This document shows, piece by piece, positions 26,059-34,171 of a stretch of 64,000 bases of DNA. The notes beneath the pieces were generated by a model, which saw nothing but the letters and a program-made list of their open reading frames with translations, was not told where the DNA came from and ran no database searches. The DNA is from Pacificispira spongiicola. GTDB taxonomy: Bacteria; Pseudomonadota; Alphaproteobacteria; UBA8366; Aestuariispiraceae. A program made the position numbers and the translations under genes. Within the stretch, counting starts at the first letter, position 1, and every line of letters begins with the position of its first letter. The stretch lies in contig NZ_JABBNT010000003.1 in the NCBI RefSeq assembly GCF_012926505.1, forward strand, positions 558,001 to 622,000. The letters run 5' to 3'.

Positions 26059-26118
26059 ATGTTCTTAACTTCGACGAAATACCAACTCTTTGGAATGTCG
26101 AAACTTATGAAGCGCTAA
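26059..26118 (+). CDS. Leader-peptide-sized ORF, 19 codons
   Basis: The ATG after the extended ribosome-binding site opens a 19-residue frame, MFLTSTKYQLFGMSKLMKR, ending at TAA. It is followed by a region of several hairpins. The short length and exceptional ribosome-binding site suggest a regulatory leader peptide, or the start of a gene now broken: the +1 frame from 26111 to 26218 has protein-like composition (KALPTKFVPLKVASFLKQ) but no good start. I know no homologue. Confidence 0.45.
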   Translation: MFLTSTKYQLFGMSKLMKR

Positions 26119-26214
26119 AGGCGCCGCCACAAAGCCGTGGGAGAGGTCTAAGGCCCTCCCTACCAAGTTCGTGCCTTTGAAAGTCGCGAGCTTTCTTAAG
26201 CAGGAGGTTCTCGG

Positions 26215-26247
26215 ATGAGAATGTTCTTCCACATATTGATCACCTAG
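26215..26247 (+). CDS. Second leader-peptide-sized ORF, 10 codons
   Basis: ATG at 26215 with AGGAGG 7 bases upstream codes MRMFFHILIT and stops at TAG. The ATG overlaps the TGA of the preceding +1 frame (ATGA). The stop codon sits in the loop of a 7-bp hairpin GATCACC-TAGC-GGTGATC (26238-26255). The hydrophobic FFHILI core resembles the pattern of some known stalling leaders, but no homology is claimed. Confidence 0.4.
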   Translation: MRMFFHILIT

Positions 26248-26258
26248 CGGTGATCTAT

Positions 26259-26362
26259 CCTTGATGAAAGAACACTGACTTCAGTGCACTTTTTCTCGCA
26301 GCTATCACTCGGGCTTTACTGAGTCGTTAGGCTGCTTTCATCAAGGGAGGCGAGAAAAGGTG
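26259..26362 (+). ncRNA. Candidate structured RNA leader: three-way junction and pseudoknot
   Basis: CCTTGATGAAAG (26259-26270) pairs perfectly over 12 bp with CTTTCATCAAGG (26335-26346). Inside lie hairpins CACTG/CAGTG (26273-26286) and ACTCGG/CTGAGT (26307-26324). In addition, CACTTTTTCTCGC (26287-26299), between these hairpins, can pair over 13 positions with one T-G to GCGAGAAAAGGTG (26350-26362), just outside the closing stem. Together they make an H-type pseudoknot that covers AGGGAGG-proximal sequence and the GTG at 26360. The pairings are seen directly; that they form in RNA and regulate the next gene is inference. Confidence 0.55.
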
Positions 26363-26398
26363 AGTCTGGCGGCTCGACGCCCGTGGAGGGCTGAGAGC

Positions 26399-26707
26399 AT
26401 GAAGATGCGTGTTGTGGTCGGAGGCGCTTTCGACAGTCTGAAGGTGTCGGAGCGTTATGGACAAAGTGATGAAATCGTTTCGCAGATTGAGGCGGAACGA
26501 AAGGCTAGCGAGAGTCGGACAAAGTCCGTTCTTGCGTGCATAGCTGTGCTTGTTGGGGGCATGTTCCTCTTTGTCGCAGCCGGGATAGGTTTGTACGACG
26601 GCTCGTTCGACGAACTGCAAAACGTGTGGATCGTGAGCGGTCCTGTCGTTGGTGCCGTCTTCGGGCACTATTTTGGTGGGGCCGGAAGGAATAATGAGCA
26701 AAAATAA
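26399..26707 (+). CDS. Small membrane protein of the islet, 102 residues
   Basis: ATG at 26399 follows GGAGGG with good spacing. A GTG at 26360 in the same frame would add 13 residues (LAARRPWRAES) and is the start covered by the candidate pseudoknot. The first 45 residues are soluble and charged with a short helix (IVSQIEAERKASES), then a hydrophobic helix (VLACIAVLVGGMFLFVAAGIG), a short loop and a second weaker helix ending VVGAVFGHYFGGAG. The family is unknown. It overlaps the next gene by 14 bases, so the two are translated together. Confidence 0.7.
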   Translation: MKMRVVVGGAFDSLKVSERYGQSDEIVSQIEAERKASESRTKSVLACIAVLVGGMFLFVAAGIGLYDGSFDELQNVWIVSGPVVGAVFGHYFGGAGRNNEQK

Positions 26708-26963
26708 CGAAACGGGTAAGAGCATTCTGCGATCTAACCCAAAAAATATGCGCCTCAATGTCGTTTTGTCCAAAGATGACAAAGCAAGAATAGAGCGTCT
26801 TGTTGAATTAATTGAGGCTGATACTGTTACCGAGGTTACTAAGGATGCTTTTAGATTGTTGGAATATTTTGTTATTAAGTCAAAAAATGGAAACAGTTTT
26901 TATATAAAAGACCCAGAGGGTACTCTGTCTAGAATAGAGATATTCGGTATTACGACAAAGTGA
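26694..26963 (+). CDS. Probable ribbon-helix-helix protein, 89 residues
   Basis: ATG at 26694 overlaps the preceding gene. The middle part fits a ribbon-helix-helix fold: strand MRLNVVLSKDD, helix KARIERLVELIEA, turn, helix TEVTKDAFRLLEYFVI. A C-terminal tail of about 28 residues follows (NSFYIKDPEGTLSRIEI). The gene is clearly richer in A+T than its surroundings, with many AAA, ATT and TTT codons, which suggests recent transfer. It could be a repressor of its own islet acting at the tandem palindromes; that is inference. Confidence 0.65.
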   Translation: MSKNNETGKSILRSNPKNMRLNVVLSKDDKARIERLVELIEADTVTEVTKDAFRLLEYFVIKSKNGNSFYIKDPEGTLSRIEIFGITTK

Positions 26964-27167
26964 TTTCGATGTTCCTAACCCATTAAGCCTATTGGAAGGT
27001 CGCTTTCGCGTTGAAATCGGACGGTTTCGCGGCTGACGGCCCCTGTCCGATCTGTTAGACAGCCTGTCATGAGCACCCTACCCGGATGCGGGTTCGAACC
27101 CGTGGGGGCAAATTTTCGCCGGGACATGAGCTGTCGATAAGAACCCTAGCTTAGGACGGGGGCAAAT
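26964..27167 (+). promoter_or_regulatory. Leader of the cobalamin operon with several dyads
   Basis: Three symmetric elements are visible: ATCGGAC (27016-27022) with GTCCGAT (27045-27051), GACAGCCTGTC (27058-27068) and CGGGTTCGAACCCG (27089-27102). There is no B12-box-like sequence, so this is not a normal cobalamin riboswitch. A promoter must lie here or before the islet. Confidence 0.4.
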
Positions 27168-28406
27168 ATGTCCGAAGGTACCCAACAGGCGCACACCGCG
27201 TCGTCCATCATCGATATTCCCACCCATATCGGCGCCGACAAGATCGGCATCATGGTCTGTGGCCATGGCAGCCGCGATCCGGGCGCCGTCGCCGAATTCG
27301 AACAGATCGCGCAAACGTTGAAAGCGCGCTGGCCGCATTTGCCGGTCGAATACGGTTTCCTGGAATTCGCGACGCCGATCATCCGCACCGGCCTGGACAA
27401 GTTGCGCGAACAGGGTGTGACGAAATGTCTGGCCGTGCCGGGCATGCTCTTCGCCGCCGGTCACGCGAAAAACGATATCCCGTCCGTCCTGAATACCTAT
27501 AAGGCGCAGAATTCGGGCATGGACATCACCTATGGCCGCGAATTGGCGGTCGACCTGAAGATGTTGCAGGCGGCGGGCGACCGGGTCGCGGAAGCGCTGG
27601 CCCAATGCAGTGACGATATCCCGCGCCATGAAACCCTGCTCTGCGTCATCGGGCGCGGCGCGTCGGACCCGGATGCGAATTCGAATGTCGCGAAGGTCAT
27701 GCGCATGCTGTGGGAAGGCATGGGCTTCGGCTGGGGCGAGGTCGGCTATTCCGGCGTAACCTTCCCGTTGACCGAACCGGCGCTGGAACATTGCGCGCGC
27801 ATGGGCTACCGGCGGATCGTCGTTTTCCCGTATTTCCTGTTTACCGGTATTCTGGTGCAGCGGATTTACGATTACACCGATAAGGTCGCCGCGCGGCACC
27901 CCGACATTGAATTCGTCAAGGCGGGCTATCTGAACGACCACCCGAAGGTCATGGATACCTTCGCCGACCGGGTCGCGGAAATCCTGGACGGCGCCAATCT
28001 GATGAACTGTCAGATGTGCAAGTATCGCGCGCAGGTTCTGGGGTTCGAGGACGAGGTCGGACTGCCGCAGGAAAGCCACCACCACCATGTGGAGGGCATC
28101 GGCACCGGCCTGGACGATCACAGTCACGATCATAGCCACGACCACGACCATGGGCATGATCACCACCATGACCATGACCATGACCATGATCACGGCCACG
28201 ACCATGGGCACCACCATCACCACGCCCACGATCATCATCATGATCACAGTCATGGGCATAGCCACGACCATGACCACGGGCACGACCACCATCATCACCC
28301 CTATCCACATGCCGATCATCCGCATGGGCCGCGCAGCATGGACGAAGGCGTGAAGATGCCCGGAGACGCTATGTCGGGTGAAAATAGGTTGGGGGATAAG
28401 GGCTAA
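27168..28406 (+). CDS. cbiX: Sirohydrochlorin cobaltochelatase CbiX with His-rich tail
   Basis: 412 residues. The two-domain CbiX core fills about 1-290: GIMVCGHGSRDPGAVAEF with the metal-binding His at residue 33, LAVPGMLFAAGHAKNDIP with a second His, and FPYFLFTGILVQRI in the second half. MNCQMCKYRAQV (near 285) has a CxxC motif seen in long CbiX proteins. The last 110 residues contain roughly 43 His in HD/HS/HG repeats, which probably bind and store cobalt or nickel. The enzyme inserts cobalt into sirohydrochlorin, the first step of the oxygen-independent cobalamin route. First gene of the operon. Confidence 0.95.
   Translation: MSEGTQQAHTASSIIDIPTHIGADKIGIMVCGHGSRDPGAVAEFEQIAQTLKARWPHLPVEYGFLEFATPIIRTGLDKLREQGVTKCLAVPGMLFAAGHAKNDIPSVLNTYKAQNSGMDITYGRELAVDLKMLQAAGDRVAEALAQCSDDIPRHETLLCVIGRGASDPDANSNVAKVMRMLWEGMGFGWGEVGYSGVTFPLTEPALEHCARMGYRRIVVFPYFLFTGILVQRIYDYTDKVAARHPDIEFVKAGYLNDHPKVMDTFADRVAEILDGANLMNCQMCKYRAQVLGFEDEVGLPQESHHHHVEGIGTGLDDHSHDHSHDHDHGHDHHHDHDHDHDHGHDHGHHHHHAHDHHHDHSHGHSHDHDHGHDHHHHPYPHADHPHGPRSMDEGVKMPGDAMSGENRLGDKG
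28075..28330 (+). repeat. Low-complexity His/Asp-codon repeat in cbiX
   Basis: An irregular array of CAY and GAY codons (CATGACCATGAC and similar) codes the His-rich tail. It is a coding microsatellite-like stretch and could change length by slippage. Confidence 0.85.
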
Positions 28407-28411
28407 GCATC

Positions 28412-29044
28412 GTGACGGGCCGTTACGACTATATCCGGGATCCCGCCGCGATCTATCGGGAAAGCGAACGCATGATCCGGGACGCGACGGACCTTTCCGC
28501 CGTGCCGGAGGATCTGCGCACCGTCGCCGTCCGGCTGGTCCATACCGTCGGGCGGCCGGAGATCGTATCGAACCTGATCGGTAGCGACGGGGCGGTCGCG
28601 GCGGGGCGGCAGGCCCTGACGAATGGCGCGCCCGTCCTGTGCGATGTCGAAATGGTGTCGAAAGGCATCATCCGATCCCGCCTACCGGTGGCTAACGATG
28701 TGTTGTGCACCCTGACCCTGGGCGGGGTTCCGGCCCTGGCCTCGCGATTGGGGACGACGCGGTCGGCGGCGGCGGTGGATTTGTGGCAGCCTTGGTTGGA
28801 CGGGGCGGTGGTCGCCATCGGCAATGCGCCGACGGCCCTGTTCCATCTGCTGGAGCGGATCGCCGAGGGCTTCCCGAAACCAGCCCTGATCCTGGGTTTC
28901 CCCGTCGGTTTCGTCGGCGCGGCGGAATCGAAACAGGCGCTGGCCGAAAGCGGCCTGCCTTTCATCGCCCTGACGGGGCGGGAGGGCGGCAGCGCCCTTG
29001 CCGCCGCGGCGGTCAACGCCCTGTGCGGAGGATTGAGCGAATGA
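28412..29044 (+). CDS. cobH: Precorrin-8X methylmutase
   Basis: 210 residues. CobH/CbiC moves a methyl group from C11 to C12 to give hydrogenobyrinate or cobyrinate. The catalytic His is in VRLVHTVGRPEIV, and PVLCDVEMVSKGI and LILGFPVGFVGAAESKQAL are typical family segments. Begins 5 bases after cbiX and its TGA overlaps the ATG of cobL. Confidence 0.96.
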   Translation: MTGRYDYIRDPAAIYRESERMIRDATDLSAVPEDLRTVAVRLVHTVGRPEIVSNLIGSDGAVAAGRQALTNGAPVLCDVEMVSKGIIRSRLPVANDVLCTLTLGGVPALASRLGTTRSAAAVDLWQPWLDGAVVAIGNAPTALFHLLERIAEGFPKPALILGFPVGFVGAAESKQALAESGLPFIALTGREGGSALAAAAVNALCGGLSE

Positions 29045-30258
29045 GCGATACAGCCCCTTGGCTGTCGATTGTCGGGATCGGGGAAGACGGCTTGTCCGGC
29101 CTGTCCCCGATCGGTCGCGCCCTGATCGACGGGGCGGGGACATTGGTCGGCGGCAAGCGGCATCTGGCCATGATTCCGGACGATCATCGGGCCGAACGCC
29201 TGACCTGGCGCGTGCCGCTGACCGATACGGTCGCGGATATCACCGACCGGCGCGGTACGCCCGTCTGCATCCTGGCGACCGGCGATCCCATGAGTTACGG
29301 CATCGGCGTCACCTTGGGCCGCTATGTCGCGCGGCAGGAAATGACCGTCGTGCCGGCACCGGGGGCGTTCTCCCTGGCCGCCGCGCGCATGGGCTGGCCG
29401 TTGGAAGAGGTCACACGCCTGACCCTGCACGGGCGGCCCTTGAGCCTTCTGTCCAGCCATCTGGAGCCGGGGGCGAAACTGTTCATCCTGTCGGAAAACG
29501 CCCAGACACCGGGAGAAGTCGCAGGGGTCCTGACGGCGGAGGGCTATGGCGCCAGCCGCGTGACCGTCCTGGAACATCTGGGCGGCGAAAAGGAACGGCT
29601 CGTCGATGGGGTCGCACGCGGTTGGGACATCCCACCGGGCGCCGATCTGAACACGATCGCCGTGGACTGCATCCCGGAAGCGGGCGCAAGGGTGTTGAGC
29701 CGCATGCCCGGCTTGCCGGACGACGCCTTTCATTCCGACGGACAACTGACGAAGCGGGAAGTCCGCGCCGCGACCCTGGCGAAGCTGGCCCCGCGCCGGA
29801 ATGCCCTGCTGTGGGATGTCGGGGCGGGTTGCGGGTCCATCGCCATCGAATGGATGCGGGCCGGGGGGCGGGCCGTCGCGATTGAACGCGATGCGACGCG
29901 CTGCCGCTATATCACGCGGAACGCGGCGGCGCTGGGCGTGCCGATGCTGGACCTGCTGGAAGGGCCCGCGCCGGACGCGCTGTCCGAATTGGACGAGGCG
30001 CCGGATGCGGTTTTCATCGGCGGCGGTCTGACTACGGCGGGATTGATCGCGCAATGCTGGGACCGTTTGGCCCCCGGCGGCACCTTCGTCGCCAATGCTG
30101 TGACCCAGGAAGGCGAAATCATCCTGGCCGGGTTGCAACGCGATTGGGGCGGCGAAACCGCGCGGATCGCCGTGTCCCGCCTGGAACCCATCGGTCCGCA
30201 TCACGGCTGGCGGCCGATGATGCAGGTTACGCAGTATTCGATAAGGAAACCCTTCTGA
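29041..30258 (+). CDS. cobL: Precorrin-6Y C5,15-methyltransferase (decarboxylating)
   Basis: 405 residues, the normal fused CbiE-CbiT arrangement. The N-terminal domain (1-200) is a uroporphyrinogen-type methyltransferase (SIVGIGEDGLSGLS, ILATGDPMSYGIG). The C-terminal domain (about 215-405) is a Rossmann methyltransferase (LLWDVGAGCGSIAIEW). It methylates C5 and C15 and decarboxylates the C12 acetate side chain. It overlaps cobH by ATGA and ends 1 base before cobI. A longer open frame to 28705 is inside cobH and is not coding. Confidence 0.96.
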   Translation: MSDTAPWLSIVGIGEDGLSGLSPIGRALIDGAGTLVGGKRHLAMIPDDHRAERLTWRVPLTDTVADITDRRGTPVCILATGDPMSYGIGVTLGRYVARQEMTVVPAPGAFSLAAARMGWPLEEVTRLTLHGRPLSLLSSHLEPGAKLFILSENAQTPGEVAGVLTAEGYGASRVTVLEHLGGEKERLVDGVARGWDIPPGADLNTIAVDCIPEAGARVLSRMPGLPDDAFHSDGQLTKREVRAATLAKLAPRRNALLWDVGAGCGSIAIEWMRAGGRAVAIERDATRCRYITRNAAALGVPMLDLLEGPAPDALSELDEAPDAVFIGGGLTTAGLIAQCWDRLAPGGTFVANAVTQEGEIILAGLQRDWGGETARIAVSRLEPIGPHHGWRPMMQVTQYSIRKPF

Positions 30259-30259
30259 C

Positions 30260-30997
30260 ATGACGGGCACCCTCTACGGTCTGGGCGTCGGTCCCGGCGA
30301 CCCTGAACTGATAACGCTGAAAGCCCTCCGTATTCTGAAAGAGGCGCCGGTCCTGGCCTGGCCCGCGCCGCTGGAAGGCGATTCTCTGGCCCGCTCGATC
30401 GCCGAACCGCATCTGGACGGCCATCACCGGGAAATCGCGATCCGCATGCCGATGGACGTCGCGCGCTTCCCGGCGCAGCAGGTCTATGACACGGCGGCGG
30501 CGGAAATCGCGGCGGAACTGGATGCCGGGAACGACGTCGCGGTCCTGTGCGAGGGCGATCCCTTTTTCTACGGGTCGTTCATGTATCTGTTCGGGCGGTT
30601 GGCGGAGACGTATCCGGTGGAGGTCGTGCCCGGCGTGTCCTCCCTGATGGCGACGGCGGCGGCCAGCGGTGCGCCCTTGGCCGCACGCAACGATGTGCTG
30701 ACCGTCCTGCCCGCGCCGTTGGAGGAAGCGGAATTGGTCCGCCGTCTGAAGGAGATCGAGGCCGCCGCCGTGATCAAGGTTGGCCGGCACCTGCCGAAAC
30801 TGCGTCGCGCACTCGACGCGGCGGGGTTGAGCGATGCCGCGCGCTATGTCGGCCACGCCACGATGGGGGAACGCCAGACGGTCTGCCCGTTAACCGACTA
30901 TCCGGAAGAAAAGGCCCCGTATTTCAGCATGGTCCTGGTGCATCGCCGCCGTGACGCCTGGATCGACGGACGCGGGCAGGAAGAGGCGGGAGAATAG
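30260..30997 (+). CDS. cobI: Precorrin-2 C20-methyltransferase
   Basis: 245 residues with the tetrapyrrole methyltransferase fold: GLGVGPGDPELITLKALRIL at the N-terminus, VLCEGDPFFYGSFMYLF in the middle and EVVPGVSSLMATAAASG. This start pattern is specific for CobI/CbiL. It adds the C20 methyl group to precorrin-2 or cobalt-sirohydrochlorin, the product of CbiX. Separated by 2 bases from the next gene. Confidence 0.96.
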   Translation: MTGTLYGLGVGPGDPELITLKALRILKEAPVLAWPAPLEGDSLARSIAEPHLDGHHREIAIRMPMDVARFPAQQVYDTAAAEIAAELDAGNDVAVLCEGDPFFYGSFMYLFGRLAETYPVEVVPGVSSLMATAAASGAPLAARNDVLTVLPAPLEEAELVRRLKEIEAAAVIKVGRHLPKLRRALDAAGLSDAARYVGHATMGERQTVCPLTDYPEEKAPYFSMVLVHRRRDAWIDGRGQEEAGE

Positions 30998-30999
30998 CC

Positions 31000-32811
31000 A
31001 TGCCGACAGAAACGCCCATCGCCCTGATCGTGTTGACGCAGGCGGGGTACGAAACGGCCCGCCGTCTCAAGGCGATGCTGCCCGAAATCGTTATTTTTGG
31101 GAAAGGCGATCGTATCGACGGCGCGGATTGCGTGTTTGACGATGCGATGGAAACCATCCGGGGCTTGCATGGCGAAGGCTGGACCGTTGTCGGCCTGTGC
31201 GCCGCCGGGATTCTGGTGCGCGCCCTGGCCGGGATGGCGTCGGACAAATGGCGGGACGCGCCGGTGCTGGCCCTGTCGGAGGATGGTCAGGTCGCGGTGC
31301 CGCTGCTGGGCGGCCATCATGGGGCGAACAAATTGGCGTGCCGGTTTGCCGAACTGTTGGGCGGGCAGGCAGCGATCACCACGGCGGGCGACCGCCGCCT
31401 GGGCTTCGCGCTGGACGATCCGCCGACGGGCTGGACGCTGAAAACACCCGATGCGGTAAAGGCGGTGACGGCGCGCTTGTTGGCGGGGGAAACCGTCACC
31501 TTGCGTCGAGAATGCGGCGATGCGTCCTGGCCGCCCGCCACGGCGTTTCGAGAGGCCGGGCCGGGACAAGTGGCCGACGTCCTCATTACCGACCGCGTGA
31601 TAAAGGCGACGGACGGTCAGGTCGTTTTGGTGCCGCCGACCCTGGCACTGGGCATCGGCTGCGAGCGTATGGCGGATGCCGGCGGATTGCGCGATTTCGT
31701 ACGGACCGTCCTGTCGTCGGAAGGATTGGATCCTGCCGCGATCGCCGCCATCGGCTCCGTCGATCTGAAAGGCGACGAACCGGCATTGAAGGCTTTGTCC
31801 GCCGATCTGGATCGCCCGGTGCGGCTGTTCGCGGCGGCGGAATTGGAAGACCTGACCCCGCATCTGCCGAATCCGTCGGATGTGGTGTTTCAGGAAATCG
31901 GCTGCCATGGCGTAGCGGAAGCGTCGGTCCTGGCCCTGGCCGGACGGGACGCCCGCTTCGCCGTCGAAAAGCAACGGCGCGGGCCCTATACCTGCGCCGT
32001 GGCACGGGCGCGGGACAAGTCGGTCGATACGGGGGCGGGGAAAGCGCCGGGCCGTCTGTTCGTTGTCGGCATCGGGCCGGGCGACACGCTGTATCGGACG
32101 GGCGCCGCGGCGCGGGCGATCCTGGGGTCGGATTGCGTCGTCGGTTATCGCCTGTATCTGGATCTCGCCCGCGATCTGATCGGGGGGAAGCCGACCCATG
32201 ATTCGGAATTGGGGGAGGAAGCCGCCCGCGCGCGCAAGGCGCTGGAACTGGCGGCGCAGGGGCAGACGGTGTCGCTCGTCTGCTCTGGCGATCCGGGAAT
32301 CTATGCGCTGGCGACGCTGGTTTTCGAGCTGATAGAAGCAACGGAGGACCGGGCGCTTCGGGCCGTCGATGTCGATGTGGTGCCGGGGATTTCCGCCTTC
32401 CAACTGGCCGCCGCCCGTCTGGGCGCGCCGATGGGGCATGATTTCTGCCTGATCAGCCTGTCGGACCTGCTGACCCCGGTCGCGGCGATCCGCATGCGGC
32501 TGAAGGCGGCGGCGGAAGGCGATTTCGTGCTGGCCTTCTATAACCCGCAAAGCAAGCGGCGGCGGACCTTGCTGCCCGAGGCGCGGGATATCCTGATGGC
32601 CCATCGTCCGCCGACCACGCCGGTCGCCCTGTGCCGTCAATTGGGCCGCCCGGAAGAAAGCATCACCGTCACCACCCTGGCCGATTTCGATCCGGCGGTG
32701 GTGGATATGTTCACGCTCGTCGTCATCGGGTCCAGCGAAACGCGGGCCTTCGATCACGCGGGCACACCGCGCGCCTTCACGCCGCGCGGCTATGCGGGGA
32801 AACAGACATGA
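31000..32811 (+). CDS. cobJ: Fusion of CbiG (cobalt-precorrin-5A hydrolase) and CobJ/CbiH (precorrin-3B C17-methyltransferase)
   Basis: 603 residues. Residues 1-340 are Cbi[34 protein letters not shown] and the C-terminal CbiG part with LALGIGCER and [16 protein letters not shown]. After a linker the CobJ domain starts at [17 protein letters not shown] (about 348), with [12 protein letters not shown] and [14 protein letters not shown]. CbiG opens the lactone of cobalt-precorrin-5A with loss of acetaldehyde, and CobJ/CbiH contracts the ring and methylates C17. The fusion lets both steps of ring contraction act together. Its stop overlaps the cobM start. Confidence 0.95.
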   Translation: MPTETPIALIVLTQAGYETARRLKAMLPEIVIFGKGDRIDGADCVFDDAMETIRGLHGEGWTVVGLCAAGILVRALAGMASDKWRDAPVLALSEDGQVAVPLLGGHHGANKLACRFAELLGGQAAITTAGDRRLGFALDDPPTGWTLKTPDAVKAVTARLLAGETVTLRRECGDASWPPATAFREAGPGQVADVLITDRVIKATDGQVVLVPPTLALGIGCERMADAGGLRDFVRTVLSSEGLDPAAIAAIGSVDLKGDEPALKALSADLDRPVRLFAAAELEDLTPHLPNPSDVVFQEIGCHGVAEASVLALAGRDARFAVEKQRRGPYTCAVARARDKSVDTGAGKAPGRLFVVGIGPGDTLYRTGAAARAILGSDCVVGYRLYLDLARDLIGGKPTHDSELGEEAARARKALELAAQGQTVSLVCSGDPGIYALATLVFELIEATEDRALRAVDVDVVPGISAFQLAAARLGAPMGHDFCLISLSDLLTPVAAIRMRLKAAAEGDFVLAFYNPQSKRRRTLLPEARDILMAHRPPTTPVALCRQLGRPEESITVTTLADFDPAVVDMFTLVVIGSSETRAFDHAGTPRAFTPRGYAGKQT

Positions 32812-33566
32812 CCGTTCATTTCATCGGCGCGGGGCCGGGGGCCCCGGATCTGATCACCGTGCGGGGGCTGAAACTCATTCAGTCCTGCCCCGTCTGTCTG
32901 TATGCCGGGTCGCTGGTGCCGGAAGAAATCGTCGCCGCCGCGCCGTCGGATGCGCGGGTCCTGGATACGGCCCCGATGAACCTGGAAGAAATCATCGACG
33001 AAATCGTCGCGGCCCATGAAAAGGGGCAGGATGTGGCACGGGTCCATTCCGGCGATCCGTCGATCTACGGCGCGACGGCGGAACAGATGCGGCGCCTGGA
33101 TGCGCTGGGCATTCCCTATGACGTGACGCCGGGCGTATCCGCCTATGCCGCCGCGGCGGCCAGCCTGAAGAAGGAATTGACCCTGGCGGGGGTCGGCCAG
33201 ACCGTCATCCTGACCCGCACGGCGGTGCGCGCCTCCGGCATGCCGGAAGGCGAGGATTTGGAAACGCTGGGCCGCAGCAAGGCGACTCTGGCGATCCATC
33301 TATCGGTCAACAATCTGGCCAAGGTCGTGCGCGAACTGGTCCCGCATTATGGGGAGGACTGCCCCGTCGTCGTCGCCTATCGCGTCGGTTGGCCGGATGA
33401 GGATTTCATTCATGGCACGCTGGGCGATATCCGCCCGAAGGTGAAGGCGTCGGGCTATACGCGGACGGCGCTGATCCTGGTCGGTCGCGTCCTCGATCCG
33501 CACGGTTTCGACGACAGCAAGCTCTATGATGCAGGGCACCACCATGTTCTCCGGCCCAAGGCCTAA
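32808..33566 (+). CDS. cobM: Precorrin-4 C11-methyltransferase
   Basis: 252 residues with the CobM/CbiF pattern: [45 protein letters not shown] and [16 protein letters not shown]. It methylates C11 of (cobalt-)precorrin-4. It starts within the stop of the cbiG-cobJ gene and ends the operon seen here, overlapping the convergent mobA by 4 bases. Later steps (amidation, CobK and others) are not in this window. Confidence 0.96.
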   Translation: MTVHFIGAGPGAPDLITVRGLKLIQSCPVCLYAGSLVPEEIVAAAPSDARVLDTAPMNLEEIIDEIVAAHEKGQDVARVHSGDPSIYGATAEQMRRLDALGIPYDVTPGVSAYAAAAASLKKELTLAGVGQTVILTRTAVRASGMPEGEDLETLGRSKATLAIHLSVNNLAKVVRELVPHYGEDCPVVVAYRVGWPDEDFIHGTLGDIRPKVKASGYTRTALILVGRVLDPHGFDDSKLYDAGHHHVLRPKA

Positions 33567-34171
33567 AGAGACGATAATAGGGTCTCCGCTTCTGTCAGGT
33601 TGTCCGGCGTATTCACATTGAAGAACGGGTCGACCGGATCGGTGGAAAAGGCGACAACAACCGTGCGGTGCCGCGCGGTCCACGCGCCGACCTTGCGAAT
33701 CCCTTCCTCAATCAGCGCGTGCCGCAGATCGTCGGCCAGGGTCGCGGACCACAGGCCGATCACGGGGTGGTTGCGCCCACCGGACCGGGCATAGGCGATG
33801 TCCGCCCCGGCTTCGGTCAGAGCCGCGTGAAGGCGCTGTACGAGATCGGTCGGTAGAAAGGGCGTGTCGCTGGGGAAGGTCGCCAAATAGGCGCAATCTT
33901 GTTCCACGGCCCAATCCATACCGGTCAGGATACCCGCCAACGGACCTTCAAATCCTCCGATACCGTCCGCCAAAACCGGCAGGTCGACCGCCGCGAACCG
34001 GGTCGGGTCGCCATTCGCGTTGAGCGCAAGCGGCGATACCTGGGAGGCGACAATACCGACAATGCGGGTCAGGATAGGGGTGCCGCCCAAGGGCAGAAGC
34101 GCCTTGTCGCCGCCGCCCATGCGCGACGACCGGCCCCCGGCGAGCACCAGTCCGGCGATCGCGCCTTTCAT
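33563..34171 (-). CDS. mobA: Molybdenum cofactor guanylyltransferase
   Basis: 202 residues. The nucleotide-binding start [20 protein letters not shown] is the MobA signature with the conserved Lys, followed by [16 protein letters not shown] and [13 protein letters not shown]. It joins GMP to molybdopterin to make the MGD cofactor for DMSO-reductase-type enzymes. It starts within the stop codon of the diguanylate cyclase gene, so the two are in one operon. Confidence 0.94.
   Translation of the reverse strand: MKGAIAGLVLAGGRSSRMGGGDKALLPLGGTPILTRIVGIVASQVSPLALNANGDPTRFAAVDLPVLADGIGGFEGPLAGILTGMDWAVEQDCAYLATFPSDTPFLPTDLVQRLHAALTEAGADIAYARSGGRNHPVIGLWSATLADDLRHALIEEGIRKVGAWTARHRTVVVAFSTDPVDPFFNVNTPDNLTEAETLLSSL

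Noticed and set aside
25959-26180. 73-codon frame through the extended Shine-Dalgarno sequence
   Set aside because: It lacks its own ribosome-binding site and its second half is Pro/Arg/Ser-rich; the frame used by the ATG at 26059 is better supported. Not fully excluded.
26041-26362. Islet leader as a two-piece alphaproteobacterial tmRNA
   Set aside because: No tRNA-like acceptor domain with a TTCGA T-loop and CCA end, and no typical degradation-tag reading frame.
27084-27115. CGGGTTCGAACCCG followed by TGGGGGCA looks like a tRNA T-arm fragment or attachment site
   Set aside because: The five base pairs of a true T stem do not form with the TTCGAAC loop in register, and no acceptor or anticodon arm is nearby. 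It is only a palindrome.
28075-28330. Regular repeats that might be a CRISPR array or minisatellite
   Set aside because: They are in-frame His and Asp codons of cbiX with no spacer pattern.
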